Origin: Planobispora rosea
GTDB lineage: Bacteria > Actinomycetota > Actinomycetes > Streptosporangiales > Streptosporangiaceae
Reading direction: 5' to 3'
Assembly (NCBI RefSeq): GCF_014648175.1
Contig: NZ_BMQP01000014.1
Span: forward strand, 1-64,000
Length of the DNA stretch: 64,000 nucleotides
Part shown: positions 19,356 through 28,410 of the stretch, piece by piece
Layout: the number at the start of each line of letters is the position of its first letter
Numbering within the stretch: the first letter of the stretch is position 1
Made by a program: the position numbers and the translations under genes
The notes under the pieces: model-generated
What the model saw: the letters and a program-made list of their open reading frames with translations, nothing else
Database searches by the model: none
What the model was told of the DNA's origin: nothing

Positions 19356-20189
19356 ATGACCTATCCCCCACCCGGCGGCCAGCCCCCGCACGGCCAGCAC
19401 CCACCCCAGCAGCCCTACGGCCAGCCCCACACACGCCCCATGCCCCACCGGCAGCCGCCCTCCGGATACGACCAGTCACGCCCGCCCCACCCTCCCCAGC
19501 AACCACCGCCGGGCTACCCCTACGGGTACGGCCACCAGCCGCCGCCCCCGCCGCCGAGGAGCAACACCGGGCTCATCGTCGCAATCGTCGCCGGGATAAC
19601 CCTCGTCCTCGTCGCGGGCGTCATCACCACCCTCACGCTCCTGAGCAGTACCAGTACGCCGACCGCGGACGACCGGCTCCGCGCCTTCCCCGATGACCCG
19701 CCGAGCGTGTTCGAAGCACAGCCGGACACCAGCGACTCACCAGCGACGCAGGAGCCGGCCGAGACTCAGGCCGCCCAGGTCGCCGAGGTCGGCGAGACCG
19801 TCACCGTCAACGGATTCCAGAGCGGCGTGCAGGTCGCCGTCACCGTCAACCGGGTCGTCGACAACGCCACCCCGACCAACGAGTTCCTCAAGCCCAAGGA
19901 CGGCAACCGGTACGTCGCCGTCGAGCTCACGCTGAACAACACCGGCACGGTGGTCTACACCGACTCGCCGCTCATCGGCGGAGTACTGATCGACGCCGAA
20001 GGGCAGCAGCACCAGCCGACATTCGCCGAGGTCAAGGAGGGGACTTCATTCGGCGGAGCGGTCAACATCGCCCAGGGCGACTCCCGTAAGGGCGTGATCG
20101 TGTTCGAGGTGCCCTCCGCGGCGAAGCTGGCGAAGTTGCAGTTCGGCCCGGCGATCGGCCAGCAGAAAGGCGAGTGGGCCCTGTCCTGA
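19356..20189 (+). CDS. DUF4352-type membrane-anchored extracellular protein
   Basis: 277 residues. The first 70 are Pro/Gln/Tyr/His-rich (disordered, cytosolic), one membrane helix follows (NTGLIVAIVAGITLVLVAGV), then an Asp/Thr/Glu-rich linker and a C-terminal DUF4352 beta-sandwich (NGFQSGVQVAVTVNRVVD, GNRYVAVELTLNNTG). DUF4352 is an immunoglobulin-like extracellular domain. Start ATG 19356 has GGAG 7-10 bases upstream. It converges on the NADAR gene. Confidence 0.75.
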   Translation: MTYPPPGGQPPHGQHPPQQPYGQPHTRPMPHRQPPSGYDQSRPPHPPQQPPPGYPYGYGHQPPPPPPRSNTGLIVAIVAGITLVLVAGVITTLTLLSSTSTPTADDRLRAFPDDPPSVFEAQPDTSDSPATQEPAETQAAQVAEVGETVTVNGFQSGVQVAVTVNRVVDNATPTNEFLKPKDGNRYVAVELTLNNTGTVVYTDSPLIGGVLIDAEGQQHQPTFAEVKEGTSFGGAVNIAQGDSRKGVIVFEVPSAAKLAKLQFGPAIGQQKGEWALS

Positions 20190-20296
20190 CAGCGTCTGAC
20201 AGGATGACTTCCGTTGTGGTTCGATCTTTCGCTGTAGCGACCGGCGGCAACCGCAACGATGTCGCTCCGCGGCCGGAGATCGAACACGGCCGGGGA

Positions 20297-20884
20297 TCAC
20301 CCGCGTCCGCTCTCCGTGCGCCGCTGCCGCAGCACCTGCCGTACCTCCATCAAAGCGAATCCGAGCAGGTTCAGCCCCTGCCACAGCTCCGGCCGCCCGG
20401 CCCGCTCGTCATCGGCCGCCAGCCCGATCCCCCAGACGCGGTCCACCGGGCTGGCCTCGACCAGAACCCGTTCTCCCGTGCCCAGCAGGAACTCCTCCAA
20501 CGCGGCGTGCTGCCCGAACTTGGCGAGGTTGCCCCGCACCACGATGCGGGACCGGGCCGCCGTCCACGCCTCATCGTCGAACCCCCGCACCCGCCGTCCC
20601 AGGTCCTTGGCCTGCTTGGGATGCCCGGATGCCACGACCGCCGCCGCGGTCTCCTCGTCGCCGAACAACCGCGCCTTCTCGGCCATCATGAAGTGCTCGG
20701 CGGTGCGGTAGGTCACGCCGTCCACCGTGAAGTCGGCCGGCCACCACTGCGACAGGCACCCCGCCCCGACCCCGCCGGACCGTGGTGCCCGGTGCCCCCA
20801 GAACATCAGGAACTTGACCCGTTCACCCCGCTCCACCGCCGCGATCACGGCCTCCACGTCCCGCACGCCAACCGCCTCCGTCAT
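20297..20884 (-). CDS. NADAR family (YbiA-like) N-glycosidase
   Basis: 195 residues from ATG 20884. NADAR hallmarks are all present: FLMFWGHRAP, CLSQWWPADFTVDG, YRTAEHFMMAEKARLFGD, RIVVRGNLAKFGQH and VEASPVDRVWGIGL. YbiA-type enzymes cleave the N-glycosidic bond of riboflavin intermediates, and NADAR domains act on ADP-ribosyl guanine in defence settings. There is no riboflavin gene or DarT-like partner nearby, so the local role is open. The conserved Glu-His pair in TAEHFMMAEKA is intact, so it is probably active. Confidence 0.9.
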   Translation of the reverse strand: MTEAVGVRDVEAVIAAVERGERVKFLMFWGHRAPRSGGVGAGCLSQWWPADFTVDGVTYRTAEHFMMAEKARLFGDEETAAAVVASGHPKQAKDLGRRVRGFDDEAWTAARSRIVVRGNLAKFGQHAALEEFLLGTGERVLVEASPVDRVWGIGLAADDERAGRPELWQGLNLLGFALMEVRQVLRQRRTESGRG

Positions 20885-21026
20885 CCCGGCCCCGTCCTCG
20901 ATCGGCCGACCCACGGCCACGATCCGCCGAAGATATCCGGCCGCCCCGACAGTCTCGACTCCTTTATGAGTCACACCGCGGCCATGGACACGACCGCCGT
21001 CAGCGGGGATGCTCAGGACAGCCCTC

Positions 21027-21064
21027 ATTCATCGATTGTTCACCGGACAGCCAGACAGCATAAT
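21027..21064 (+). promoter_or_regulatory. PHO-box-like direct repeat and -10 of the PhoX-like gene
   Basis: Two 11-base direct units ATTCATCGATT (21027-21037) and GTTCACCGGAC (21038-21048) agree with the PhoP recognition unit GTTCACC known from Streptomyces at five of seven and seven of seven core bases. A CATAAT (21059-21064) follows after 10 bases as a -10 candidate. The gene downstream encodes a PhoX-type phosphatase, which makes phosphate control plausible. Confidence 0.5.
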
Positions 21065-21109
21065 GTCAGGACAAACCTGGGGCGCTTCGGGCCCCTGAGA
21101 GGAGTCGTC

Positions 21110-22594
21110 ATGGTTTCCCTCGACCGAAGATCCTTCCTGGCGACGACCGGTGGCGCGCTCGCCAGCGGAGTGGCGCTCAACACGCTCGGGGCGCACGCCG
21201 CCTGGGCCGCGGCGGGCTGCGCGCCGGCCGATCCCGGCAGGATCGGCTACGGGGAGCTGCGCCGTACGGCGGCCCGCAACACCGGTGAGGAACTGCTCGC
21301 CCTGCCCGCCGGGTTCTCCTACGTCGTCCTCGGCAGGACCGGGACCCCGATGGACGACGGCACGCTCACGCCGATCGCCCACGACGGCATGGCCGCCTTC
21401 CCCGGTACCCGCCGGCACACCGCCCGGTTGATCCGCAACCACGAGGTCCGTACCCCGCCGGGGTCGCCGACCGGCCGGGTGCACGTTCCCGGCTCGGCCC
21501 GCTACGACGAGCTCGGCGTCGGCGGGACGACCACGCTGGAGGTGGACCTGCGCGGCGGCGAGGTGGTCCGCCAGTTCGTCAGCCTCAACGGCACGATCGT
21601 CAACTGCGCCGGCGGCCGGATGTTCGGCAACCGCGGCTGGCTGACCTGCGAGGAGACCACGGCCGGCCCCGCGCAGGGCTGGCAGCGCAAGCACGGCTAC
21701 ATCTTCGAGGTCCCCCTCGACGGTCCCAGGCCGGGCAGGCCCGCGGCCTCGATGCCGCTCACCGCGATGGGGCGTTTCTCCCACGAGGCCGTCGCGGTCG
21801 ATCCCCGCACCGGCTACGTGTACGAGACCGAGGACGACTCCGGCAAACCCAACGGCTTCTACCGCTACCGGCCCAGGGACCCGCGGAACCTGGCCGCCGG
21901 CGGCGTGCTGGAGATGCTGAAGATCAAGGGCCGGGACGGTTACGACTGCCGCGAGGGCCAGCGCATGGGCGCGCGCCTGCCGGTGGAGTGGGTGCGCGTC
22001 GACGATCCGGACCCGGACCTGGAGAACGGCGCCCCGACCTGCGCCCAGCAGGGTCTGGCCAAGGGCGGGGCGAAGTTCAACCGTCTGGAGGGCTGCTGGT
22101 GGGGCGACGGCAGCGTGTTCTTCAACTCCACCAGCGGTGGTGACGCCAAGAACGGCGACCCGCCCAACGCCGACGGGTTCGTCGAGGGCTACGGCCAGGT
22201 CTGGCAGTACGTCCCCGGCCGCCGCGGCGGCGGGACGCTCGTGCTGGTCTACGAGTCTCCCGGCCGCAGGGCCCTGGACTCCCCCGACAATCTGACCTTC
22301 ACGCCACGAGGCGGCATCGTGCTGTGCGAGGACGACGCCTCCGACGCCGACGCCGACCCGCACCCCCTGGCCCCGGGGCTGGCCAACGTCAATCGGCTGA
22401 TCGGCCTGGACCCGCGCGGCGGGGAGCCGTTCGAGTTCGCGGTCAACATCAGCGACGACAGCGAGTTCGCCGGGGCGTGCTTCAGCCCCGACGGCTCGGT
22501 GCTGTTCGTCAACAACCTCGGTTCCACCGCCGCCGCCGACCCGCCCGGCCGGACCTACGCCATCCGCGGCCCCTGGGGGCGCGGGCCGCTGTGA
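21110..22594 (+). CDS. PhoX-like (DUF839) Tat-exported phosphatase
   Basis: 494 residues. ATG 21110 follows GAGAGGAG. The N-terminus is a Tat signal with RRSFLA at residues 6-11 and a hydrophobic stretch ending near AHAAWA. The mature part is DUF839: AHDGMAAFP, LIRNHEVR, GWLTCEETTAGP, EAVAVDPRTGYVYETEDDSG, and SPDNLTFTPRGG, a beta-propeller with acidic residues that in PhoX bind iron and calcium. PhoX hydrolyses phosphate esters outside the cell under phosphate limitation. The PHO-box-like site upstream fits. An exact hairpin follows the gene. Confidence 0.9.
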   Translation: MVSLDRRSFLATTGGALASGVALNTLGAHAAWAAAGCAPADPGRIGYGELRRTAARNTGEELLALPAGFSYVVLGRTGTPMDDGTLTPIAHDGMAAFPGTRRHTARLIRNHEVRTPPGSPTGRVHVPGSARYDELGVGGTTTLEVDLRGGEVVRQFVSLNGTIVNCAGGRMFGNRGWLTCEETTAGPAQGWQRKHGYIFEVPLDGPRPGRPAASMPLTAMGRFSHEAVAVDPRTGYVYETEDDSGKPNGFYRYRPRDPRNLAAGGVLEMLKIKGRDGYDCREGQRMGARLPVEWVRVDDPDPDLENGAPTCAQQGLAKGGAKFNRLEGCWWGDGSVFFNSTSGGDAKNGDPPNADGFVEGYGQVWQYVPGRRGGGTLVLVYESPGRRALDSPDNLTFTPRGGIVLCEDDASDADADPHPLAPGLANVNRLIGLDPRGGEPFEFAVNISDDSEFAGACFSPDGSVLFVNNLGSTAAADPPGRTYAIRGPWGRGPL

Positions 22595-22602
22595 GAACGG
22601 GA

Positions 22603-22630
22603 CCGGAGCCGTCGCGGGGAACGGCTCCGG
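22603..22630 (+). terminator. Hairpin terminator of the PhoX-like gene
   Basis: Exact 10-base arms CCGGAGCCGT (22603-22612) and ACGGCTCCGG (22621-22630) with an 8-base loop, eight bases after the stop codon. No U-tract follows, which is common for actinomycete terminators. Confidence 0.65.
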
Positions 22631-22773
22631 CGTCTCGACATCCACTCGACATCCGGCGGCCGGGGTGCTGGGATCGGAAATGTCGTACGGCGGTGCCAAG
22701 ATCGGCCGGTGGGGCGCCGCGATGCCGCAGACGTTTCCGGCGTCCCCGATGTCCCCGACGGAAGGAAACGATC

Positions 22774-23424
22774 GTGGCTCTCGCGGGTGGCACGCTGCCC
22801 CCGGACGACGTCGTCGTCGCCGCGCTGCGCACCGGTGACGAGGCGGCGTTCGCGGCACTGCTGGACGCCTGGTCGCGGGGGATGCTGCGGCTGGCCCGCG
22901 CGTACGTCTCCACCGACGACTCCGCGCAGGAGGTCGTGCAGGACGCCTGGCTGGCGGTGGTCGAGGGGATCGACGGCTTCGAGGGCCGTTCCTCGCTCAA
23001 GACCTGGGTCCACCGGATTCTGGTCAACACGGCCAAGAAACGCGGCGTCCGCGAGAACCGGGCGATCCCGTGGAGCAGCGCCTTCGAGCGGCAGGGCGGG
23101 CCGTCCGACGGCTCCTCCCGCTTCTCCGGCGAGGACGGCGTCCCGCCCGGCCCGTGGAAGGACTTCTCCGTGCTCTGGCCGACCCCGGAGGACGAGGCGC
23201 TCGCCTCGGAGGTGCGCGGCCAGATCGCGGCGGCCCTCGCCGGTCTGCCCGACAGACAGCGAATCGTGATCACACTGCGCGACGTCGAGGGGTGCACCTC
23301 GGAGGAGGTCTGCGAGATCCTGGACATCTCCGCGGCCAACCAGCGGGTCCTGCTCCACCGTGCCCGGACGTGGGTCCGGGCACGGATCGAGGCCTATTTC
23401 GAGACGGTTGGGCGGCCCGCGTAG
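22774..23424 (+). CDS. ECF-family RNA polymerase sigma factor
   Basis: 216 residues from GTG 22774, with GGAAGGA 8-14 bases upstream. Region 2 is EAAFAALLDAWSRGMLRLAR through DSAQEVVQDAWLAVVEGIDGF and region 4 is LAGLPDRQRIVITLRDVEG through SEEVCEILDISAANQRVLLHRAR. A linker of about 45 residues between them is rich in Ser, Gly and Pro. The TAG stop overlaps the GTG of the anti-sigma gene. The pair sits immediately upstream of the ergothioneine operon. Confidence 0.9.
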   Translation: MALAGGTLPPDDVVVAALRTGDEAAFAALLDAWSRGMLRLARAYVSTDDSAQEVVQDAWLAVVEGIDGFEGRSSLKTWVHRILVNTAKKRGVRENRAIPWSSAFERQGGPSDGSSRFSGEDGVPPGPWKDFSVLWPTPEDEALASEVRGQIAAALAGLPDRQRIVITLRDVEGCTSEEVCEILDISAANQRVLLHRARTWVRARIEAYFETVGRPA

Positions 23425-23714
23425 TGAAACGGTTTACTTCCGACAGAGATAAGGCGGTCGACGCCGTGAAGCGGTTCAGGTGCGCTGAGGTCGTGGAACT
23501 CGTCACGGTCTACCTTGAGGACGCCCTCGATGAGCCGGCACGGCTGGGGATGGAGCAGCACCTGGCCTGCTGCGGTGAGTGCGGACACCGCCTCGACCAG
23601 TTCCGCGCCGTCATCGGCGTCCTCGGCGCGCTCCCCTCCGAGGAGGACCTGCGCGGCGACGTGCGCGACCGGCTGCTGTCCGCCTTCCGCGACCGGCACC
23701 GCCGCGGCGCCTGA
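23424..23714 (+). CDS. ZAS-type zinc-finger anti-sigma factor
   Basis: 96 residues if the coupled GTG 23424 is used (TAGTG overlap with the sigma gene); a second GTG at 23466 gives the family-like start VKRFRCAEVVELV, so the first 14 residues are uncertain. The HxxxCxxC zinc motif is present (HLACCGEC), with an upstream Cys (RC) as the fourth ligand, typical of anti-sigma factors of this class. Such proteins hold the sigma factor until the zinc site is oxidised or otherwise triggered. The remaining C-terminus is short and soluble, so it acts in the cytosol. Confidence 0.85.
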   Translation: MKRFTSDRDKAVDAVKRFRCAEVVELVTVYLEDALDEPARLGMEQHLACCGECGHRLDQFRAVIGVLGALPSEEDLRGDVRDRLLSAFRDRHRRGA

Positions 23715-23925
23715 GAGCGCCTGCGCACCGGAGGGCGTCACCGGACCGGCGACACCATTCTGGGAACGTCTCCGCACCGGAGGATTCCGCCGGGCCGGAG
23801 AGCGCCGCTGAGCTGGGAAGGATCCTTCGCGGCCGTCTCCCTTCCGACGATCTTGCGTGATCCCCGTAACGTTCGCGCGCCTCGCGGGTCTGTAGATCCG
23901 TACGCGTCGGGCGGAAGGGGAGACG

Positions 23926-25182
23926 ATGACCGGTCTGGCGATCGAGGAGACGCCGATCCGGGACCGTGGGGAGGTGGAGCGCTACGCGCGGGACTGCTTC
24001 AGCCCCGCCGGGGATCGGGCGGCAGCCGGCGACCGGGTGGGGATTGAGCTGGAGTTCCTGGTCTTCGACCGTGCGGACGTGACCCGCCACGTCCCGCGGG
24101 CCAGGGTCGAGGAGGCCCTCCCCCGCCTGCCGGGCGGGAGCCGCGTGACGTTCGAGCCGGGCGGTCAGCTGGAGCTGTCCGGTCCGGCGGGCCCGCTCGC
24201 TGAGGCGGTCGCCGGGCTGCAGGCCGACGTCGCCGCCGTGCGCGGGGCCCTGCGGGAGGCGGGACTGGTGCCGGCCGGGGTGGGGCTCGATCCGGTGCGG
24301 CCGCCGCGGCGGCAGCTGCGCCTGCCCCGCTACGACGCGATGGCGGAGTTCCTGGGCGTGCCGTACGGGCCGCTGATGATGTGCTCCACGGCCTCGGTCC
24401 AGATCAACCTGGACCTGGGCGACGAGCCCGCCGCCCGCTGGGAGCGCGCGCACCTGCTGGGGCCGGTGCTCAGCGCGGCCTTCGCCAACTCGCCGCTGCG
24501 GGAGGGCCTGCCCACCGGCTGGATGTCGGGCCGGCAGGCGGTCTGGGAGAACCTGGACCGGTCGCGGACGGCCCCGGTGTCCACGACCGGCGACCCGGTC
24601 GCGGACTGGGCGGAGTACCTCCTCGACGCCCGGCTGATGCTCGTACGCGAGGGCGGGGACCCGGGGAGCGAGCCGCGGTGCCGTACGGTCCGCGACGGCT
24701 CGACCTTCCGCGACTGGCTGGGCGGGGGCGGGCACCCGCCGACCCTGGCGGATCTGGCCTACCACGCCACGACGGTCTTCCCCCCGGTACGGCCCCGCGG
24801 ATGGCTGGAGATCCGCTACCTCGACGCTCAGCGCCCGGAGCACTGGCCGGTGTGCACGGCCGTGGCCCACGCCCTGGTGACGGACGGCCGGGCGGCCGGC
24901 GCGGCGCTGGCCGCCTGCGAACCGCACCGGGGTCTGTGGTCGCGGGCCGCGCGGTGCGGCCTGCGGGATCCGCTGATGCGGCGGGCCGCCGAGGTCTGCT
25001 TCCGGGCCGCGGTCGAGGCGCTGCCCCGCCTGGGGGCGCCCTCCGGCCTGGTCGGCGAGGTGGCCGCCTTCGCCGACCGCTACGTGACGTCCGGCCGGTC
25101 CCCGGCCGACGACCTGATGGATCTGGTGAGCTCGCCGGGACGGTCCCTGCCGGACTGGCTGATCGAGGAGGCGCGGGTATGA
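23926..25182 (+). CDS. egtA: EgtA, glutamate-cysteine ligase of ergothioneine synthesis
   Basis: 418 residues. ATG 23926 follows AAGGGGAG. Ligase signatures: RVGIELEFLVFD near the start, FEPGGQLELSGPAGPLAEAV, YDAMAEFLGVPYGPLMMCSTASVQ and LEIRYLDAQ. EgtA joins glutamate and cysteine, giving the gamma-glutamylcysteine that EgtB uses as sulfur donor. It is the first gene of the egtABCDE operon, and its stop overlaps the egtB start by ATGA. It lies 211 bases after the anti-sigma gene. Confidence 0.92.
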   Translation: MTGLAIEETPIRDRGEVERYARDCFSPAGDRAAAGDRVGIELEFLVFDRADVTRHVPRARVEEALPRLPGGSRVTFEPGGQLELSGPAGPLAEAVAGLQADVAAVRGALREAGLVPAGVGLDPVRPPRRQLRLPRYDAMAEFLGVPYGPLMMCSTASVQINLDLGDEPAARWERAHLLGPVLSAAFANSPLREGLPTGWMSGRQAVWENLDRSRTAPVSTTGDPVADWAEYLLDARLMLVREGGDPGSEPRCRTVRDGSTFRDWLGGGGHPPTLADLAYHATTVFPPVRPRGWLEIRYLDAQRPEHWPVCTAVAHALVTDGRAAGAALAACEPHRGLWSRAARCGLRDPLMRRAAEVCFRAAVEALPRLGAPSGLVGEVAAFADRYVTSGRSPADDLMDLVSSPGRSLPDWLIEEARV

Positions 25183-26495
25183 GTGAGCACGAGATCAAGG
25201 AGCTGATCGCCGCCGAGCTGACCGCCGTGCGCAGCCGGTCGCTGGCCTACACCGATGCCGACGACGAACTGCTGGTGCGCCAGCACTCCGCGCTGATGTC
25301 CCCGCTGGTGTGGGACCTGGCGCACGTCGGCAACTACGAGGAGCTGTGGGTGCTGCGCGAGGCGGGCGGCATCACGCCGCTCCGTCCCGAGATCGACGAC
25401 CTCTACGACGCCTTCAAGCATCCGCGCCGGGACCGTCCGTCCCTGCCCATCCTGGGTCCGCAGGAGGCCCGCCGCTACATCTCCGGCGTGCGGGGCCGGG
25501 TGCTGGACGTGCTGGACAAGATCGACCTGGACGACCCCGACCCGCTGCGCCGCAACGGCTTCGTCTTCGGCCTGGTGATCCAGCACGAGCACCAGCACGA
25601 CGAGACGATGCTCGCCACCCTGCAGCTGTCCGGGCAGCCGGGACTGGTCGCCGAGGGTGACCTGCCGCCCGGCCGGGCCGGTTCCGCAAGCGGCGCCGAG
25701 GAGGTCTTCGTCCCCGGCGGCCCTTTCCTGATGGGCACCGACCTGCTGCCGTGGGCCTACGACAACGAACGCCCGGCCCACCGGGTCGACCTGCCCGCCT
25801 ACTGGATCGACAGGTTCCCGGTGAGCAACGGCGCCTACGCCGCCTTCATCGAGGCCGGTGGCTACGACGACCCGCGCTGGTGGTCCGCGGAGGGCCGGCG
25901 GTGGCGCGAGAACAGCGGCGCCTGCGCCCCGCTGTTCTGGGTCAGGGACGGCGGCACCTGGTGGCGCACCCGCTTCGGCCGCGATGAGCCGGTGCCCATG
26001 GACGAGCCGGTCCAGCACGTGTGCTGGTACGAGGCCGACGCCTACGCCCGCTGGGCGGGAAAGCGGCTGCCCACCGAGGCCGAGTGGGAGAAGGCCTGCG
26101 GCTGGGACCCCGCGGCGGACCGGGCCCGCAAGTATCCCTGGGGGGACGAGGACCCCGGCCCCGGCCGGGCCAACCTCGGCCACCGGGCGGCGCGACCGGC
26201 GCCGCTGGGCGCCTTCCCCGCCGGGGCCAGCGCGTACGGCGCCGAGCAGATGATCGGCGAGGTGTGGGAGTGGACCTCCTCCCGCTTCCTGCCCTACCCC
26301 GGCTTCCGCAGCTTCCCCTACCCCGAGTACAGCGAGGTCTTCTTCGGAGGCGACTACCGGGTGCTGCGCGGCGGCTCCTGGGCGGCCGATCCGGCGGCGG
26401 TCCGCACGACCTTCCGCAACTGGGACCACCCGATCCGGCGGCAGATCTTCTCCGGCTTCCGCTGCGCCCGCCCGGCCTCCCCGGGAGACGCGTGA
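25179..26495 (+). CDS. egtB: EgtB, hercynine oxygenase (sulfoxide synthase)
   Basis: 438 residues. The DinB-like N-terminal domain carries the iron ligands His49 (DLAHVGNYEEL) and the HxxxH of QHEHQHDE (His136 and His140). A formylglycine-generating-enzyme-like domain follows (FVPGGPFLMGTD, RLPTEAEWEKACG, YRVLRGGSWA). EgtB uses oxygen to join gamma-glutamylcysteine to hercynine as a sulfoxide. ATG 25179 overlaps the egtA stop (ATGA), and its own stop overlaps egtC (TGATG). Confidence 0.95.
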   Translation: MSEHEIKELIAAELTAVRSRSLAYTDADDELLVRQHSALMSPLVWDLAHVGNYEELWVLREAGGITPLRPEIDDLYDAFKHPRRDRPSLPILGPQEARRYISGVRGRVLDVLDKIDLDDPDPLRRNGFVFGLVIQHEHQHDETMLATLQLSGQPGLVAEGDLPPGRAGSASGAEEVFVPGGPFLMGTDLLPWAYDNERPAHRVDLPAYWIDRFPVSNGAYAAFIEAGGYDDPRWWSAEGRRWRENSGACAPLFWVRDGGTWWRTRFGRDEPVPMDEPVQHVCWYEADAYARWAGKRLPTEAEWEKACGWDPAADRARKYPWGDEDPGPGRANLGHRAARPAPLGAFPAGASAYGAEQMIGEVWEWTSSRFLPYPGFRSFPYPEYSEVFFGGDYRVLRGGSWAADPAAVRTTFRNWDHPIRRQIFSGFRCARPASPGDA

Positions 26496-27271
26496 TGTGC
26501 CGCCACGCGGCCTGGCTGGGCGCGCCGCGCACCCTCACCTCGCTGATCCACGAGCCGGGCAACGGGCTGTTCAAACAGTCCTACGCGCCGCGCCTGCAGC
26601 GGTACGGCACGGTCAACGCCGACGGCTACGGCATGGGCTGGTACGACCCCGACCACCCCGAGCCGGTCCGCTACCGCCGTTCGGTCCCCATCTGGACCGA
26701 CGCCAACCTGCCCGCCCTGGCGCGGATCGCCCGCTCGCACTGCCTGCTGGCCGCCGTACGCTCGGCCACCGTCGGCATGCCGGTCGAGGAGACGGCCACC
26801 GCGCCCTTCACCGACGGGCGGTGGCTGCTCAGCCACAACGGCCGCGTCGCCCGGGACGCGGTCGGAGACCTCGTCGGCGACCCGGCCGGCGGCCCGGGAA
26901 GCGGCGGTGAGCCGGCCGGCGGCGCGGAGAGCGCCGGCGGCCCGGAGAGCTCCTGCGACTCCGCCTGGCTGGCCGCGGCGGTGTTCCCGCGGCGGCGGGC
27001 CGGGCTCCCGCTCGGCGACGCCCTCGCCGAGGTCGTCTCGCACGCCGGGGGCAAGGACCCCGGGGCCCGGCTGAACCTGCTCGCCTGCGACGGCGCCTCG
27101 CTCGCCGCGACCGCCTGGGGCGACACCCTCTTCTTCCACCGCGACGACCGTCCCGGAGGCGGTGTGCTCGTGGCGAGCGAGCCTCTGGACGAGCGGCCCG
27201 GCTGGCGGGCCGTACCGGACCGGAGCCTGCTGCTGGCCTCGCCCGGCGGCGTGCACGTCCAGCCGCTCTGA
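26495..27271 (+). CDS. egtC: EgtC, gamma-glutamyl hercynylcysteine sulfoxide amidase
   Basis: 258 residues, a class II glutamine amidotransferase-like hydrolase that removes the glutamyl group from the EgtB product. The nucleophile is Cys2 (MCRHAAWLG); GYGMGWYDP and LLSHNGRV are conserved. A Gly/Ala/Glu/Ser-rich insert of about 35 residues (from GDLVGDPAGGPGSGG) sits after the SHNGRV segment and is not usual for the family. One-base overlap with egtB. Confidence 0.92.
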   Translation: MCRHAAWLGAPRTLTSLIHEPGNGLFKQSYAPRLQRYGTVNADGYGMGWYDPDHPEPVRYRRSVPIWTDANLPALARIARSHCLLAAVRSATVGMPVEETATAPFTDGRWLLSHNGRVARDAVGDLVGDPAGGPGSGGEPAGGAESAGGPESSCDSAWLAAAVFPRRRAGLPLGDALAEVVSHAGGKDPGARLNLLACDGASLAATAWGDTLFFHRDDRPGGGVLVASEPLDERPGWRAVPDRSLLLASPGGVHVQPL

Positions 27272-27342
27272 CACGCCCGCGGCCCGGCCCGCCCCTCCCA
27301 ACCTGGCCCGTCTCCCAGCCCGATCCGCCTCTCAGCCCGGCC

Positions 27343-27410
27343 CTTCTCTCAGCCTGACTCTTCTCTCAGCCTGACTCTTCTCTCAGCCTGACTCTTCTCT
27401 CAGCCTGCCC
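27343..27410. repeat. 17-bp tandem repeat between egtC and egtD
   Basis: The unit CTTCTCTCAGCCTGACT occurs three times exactly (27343-27359, 27360-27376, 27377-27393) and a fourth partial copy follows to 27410; more degenerate copies precede it. It fills most of the 158-base gap between egtC and egtD, the only real gap inside an otherwise overlapping operon, and lies just before the GGAGG ribosome site of egtD. Confidence 0.85.
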
Positions 27411-27429
27411 CACCGACCCTGGAGGCCCC

Positions 27430-28410
27430 GTGCCCGTCAGCCAGTCAGCCGTCCATGTGATCAACCATCTCGACCGCGACTATCTGCGCCAGGCCCTCGA
27501 ACACGACGTCCGCGCCGGGCTGACGGCCACCCCCAAGCAACTCCCGCCGAAGTGGTTCTACGACGCGACGGGCAGCGAACTGTTCACGCAGATCACCCGG
27601 TTGCCCGAGTACTACCCGACCCGCCGGGAGCTGGCCATCCTGCGCGAGCGGGCCGCCGACATCGCGGCGGCCTGCGGCGCGGACACGCTGGTCGAGCTCG
27701 GCTCGGGGACCAGCGAGAAGACCGTCCTGCTGCTCGACGCCCTCACCGCGGCCGGGACGCTGCGCGCCTACACGCCGGTGGACGTCGACGCGCTCACCCT
27801 CGCCGAGGCGGCGCGGCGGATCACCGCCCGCTCCCCCGGGCTCACCGTACGGGCGGTGTGCGCCGACTTCGAACACCATCTCGGGCTGCTGCCGCGGGCG
27901 GGCCGGCGGATGGTGGCCTTCCTCGGCGGAACCATCGGCAACCTCGATCCGGCCGCGCGCGCGATCTTCCTGAAGGACCTGCGCGCCACCCTCCGCCCCG
28001 GTGACACCTTCCTTCTCGGCGCCGACCTGGTCAAGGACACCGCCCGGCTGGTCGCGGCCTACGACGACGCGGCCGGGGTGACGGCCGCGTTCAACCGCAA
28101 CGTCCTGCACGTGATCAACCGGGAGCTGGAGGCCGACTTCGCCCCGGACGCCTTCGAGCACGTGGCGCTGTACGACGAGCGGCACGACTGGATCGAGATG
28201 CGGCTGCGCGCGACCCGGGACATGCGGGTCCGGGTCGGCGGCCTGGACCTGTCGGTGTCGTTCGCCGCCGGAGAGGAGATGCGCACGGAGATCAGCGCCA
28301 AGTTCCGCCCGGACGGGCTCCGCGACGAGCTCGCCGCGGCCGGGTTCGCGACGCTGCGCCAGTACACCGACCCCACCGGCGACTTCAGCCTCACCCTGGC
28401 CGGTGTATGA
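27430..28410 (+). CDS. egtD: EgtD, histidine N-alpha-methyltransferase
   Basis: 326 residues from GTG 27430, with GGAGG at 27421-27425. The SAM site is [19 protein letters not shown], followed by [15 protein letters not shown] and [14 protein letters not shown]. EgtD methylates histidine three times to hercynine, the first step of the pathway. Its stop overlaps egtE by ATGA. Confidence 0.95.
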   Translation: MPVSQSAVHVINHLDRDYLRQALEHDVRAGLTATPKQLPPKWFYDATGSELFTQITRLPEYYPTRRELAILRERAADIAAACGADTLVELGSGTSEKTVLLLDALTAAGTLRAYTPVDVDALTLAEAARRITARSPGLTVRAVCADFEHHLGLLPRAGRRMVAFLGGTIGNLDPAARAIFLKDLRATLRPGDTFLLGADLVKDTARLVAAYDDAAGVTAAFNRNVLHVINRELEADFAPDAFEHVALYDERHDWIEMRLRATRDMRVRVGGLDLSVSFAAGEEMRTEISAKFRPDGLRDELAAAGFATLRQYTDPTGDFSLTLAGV

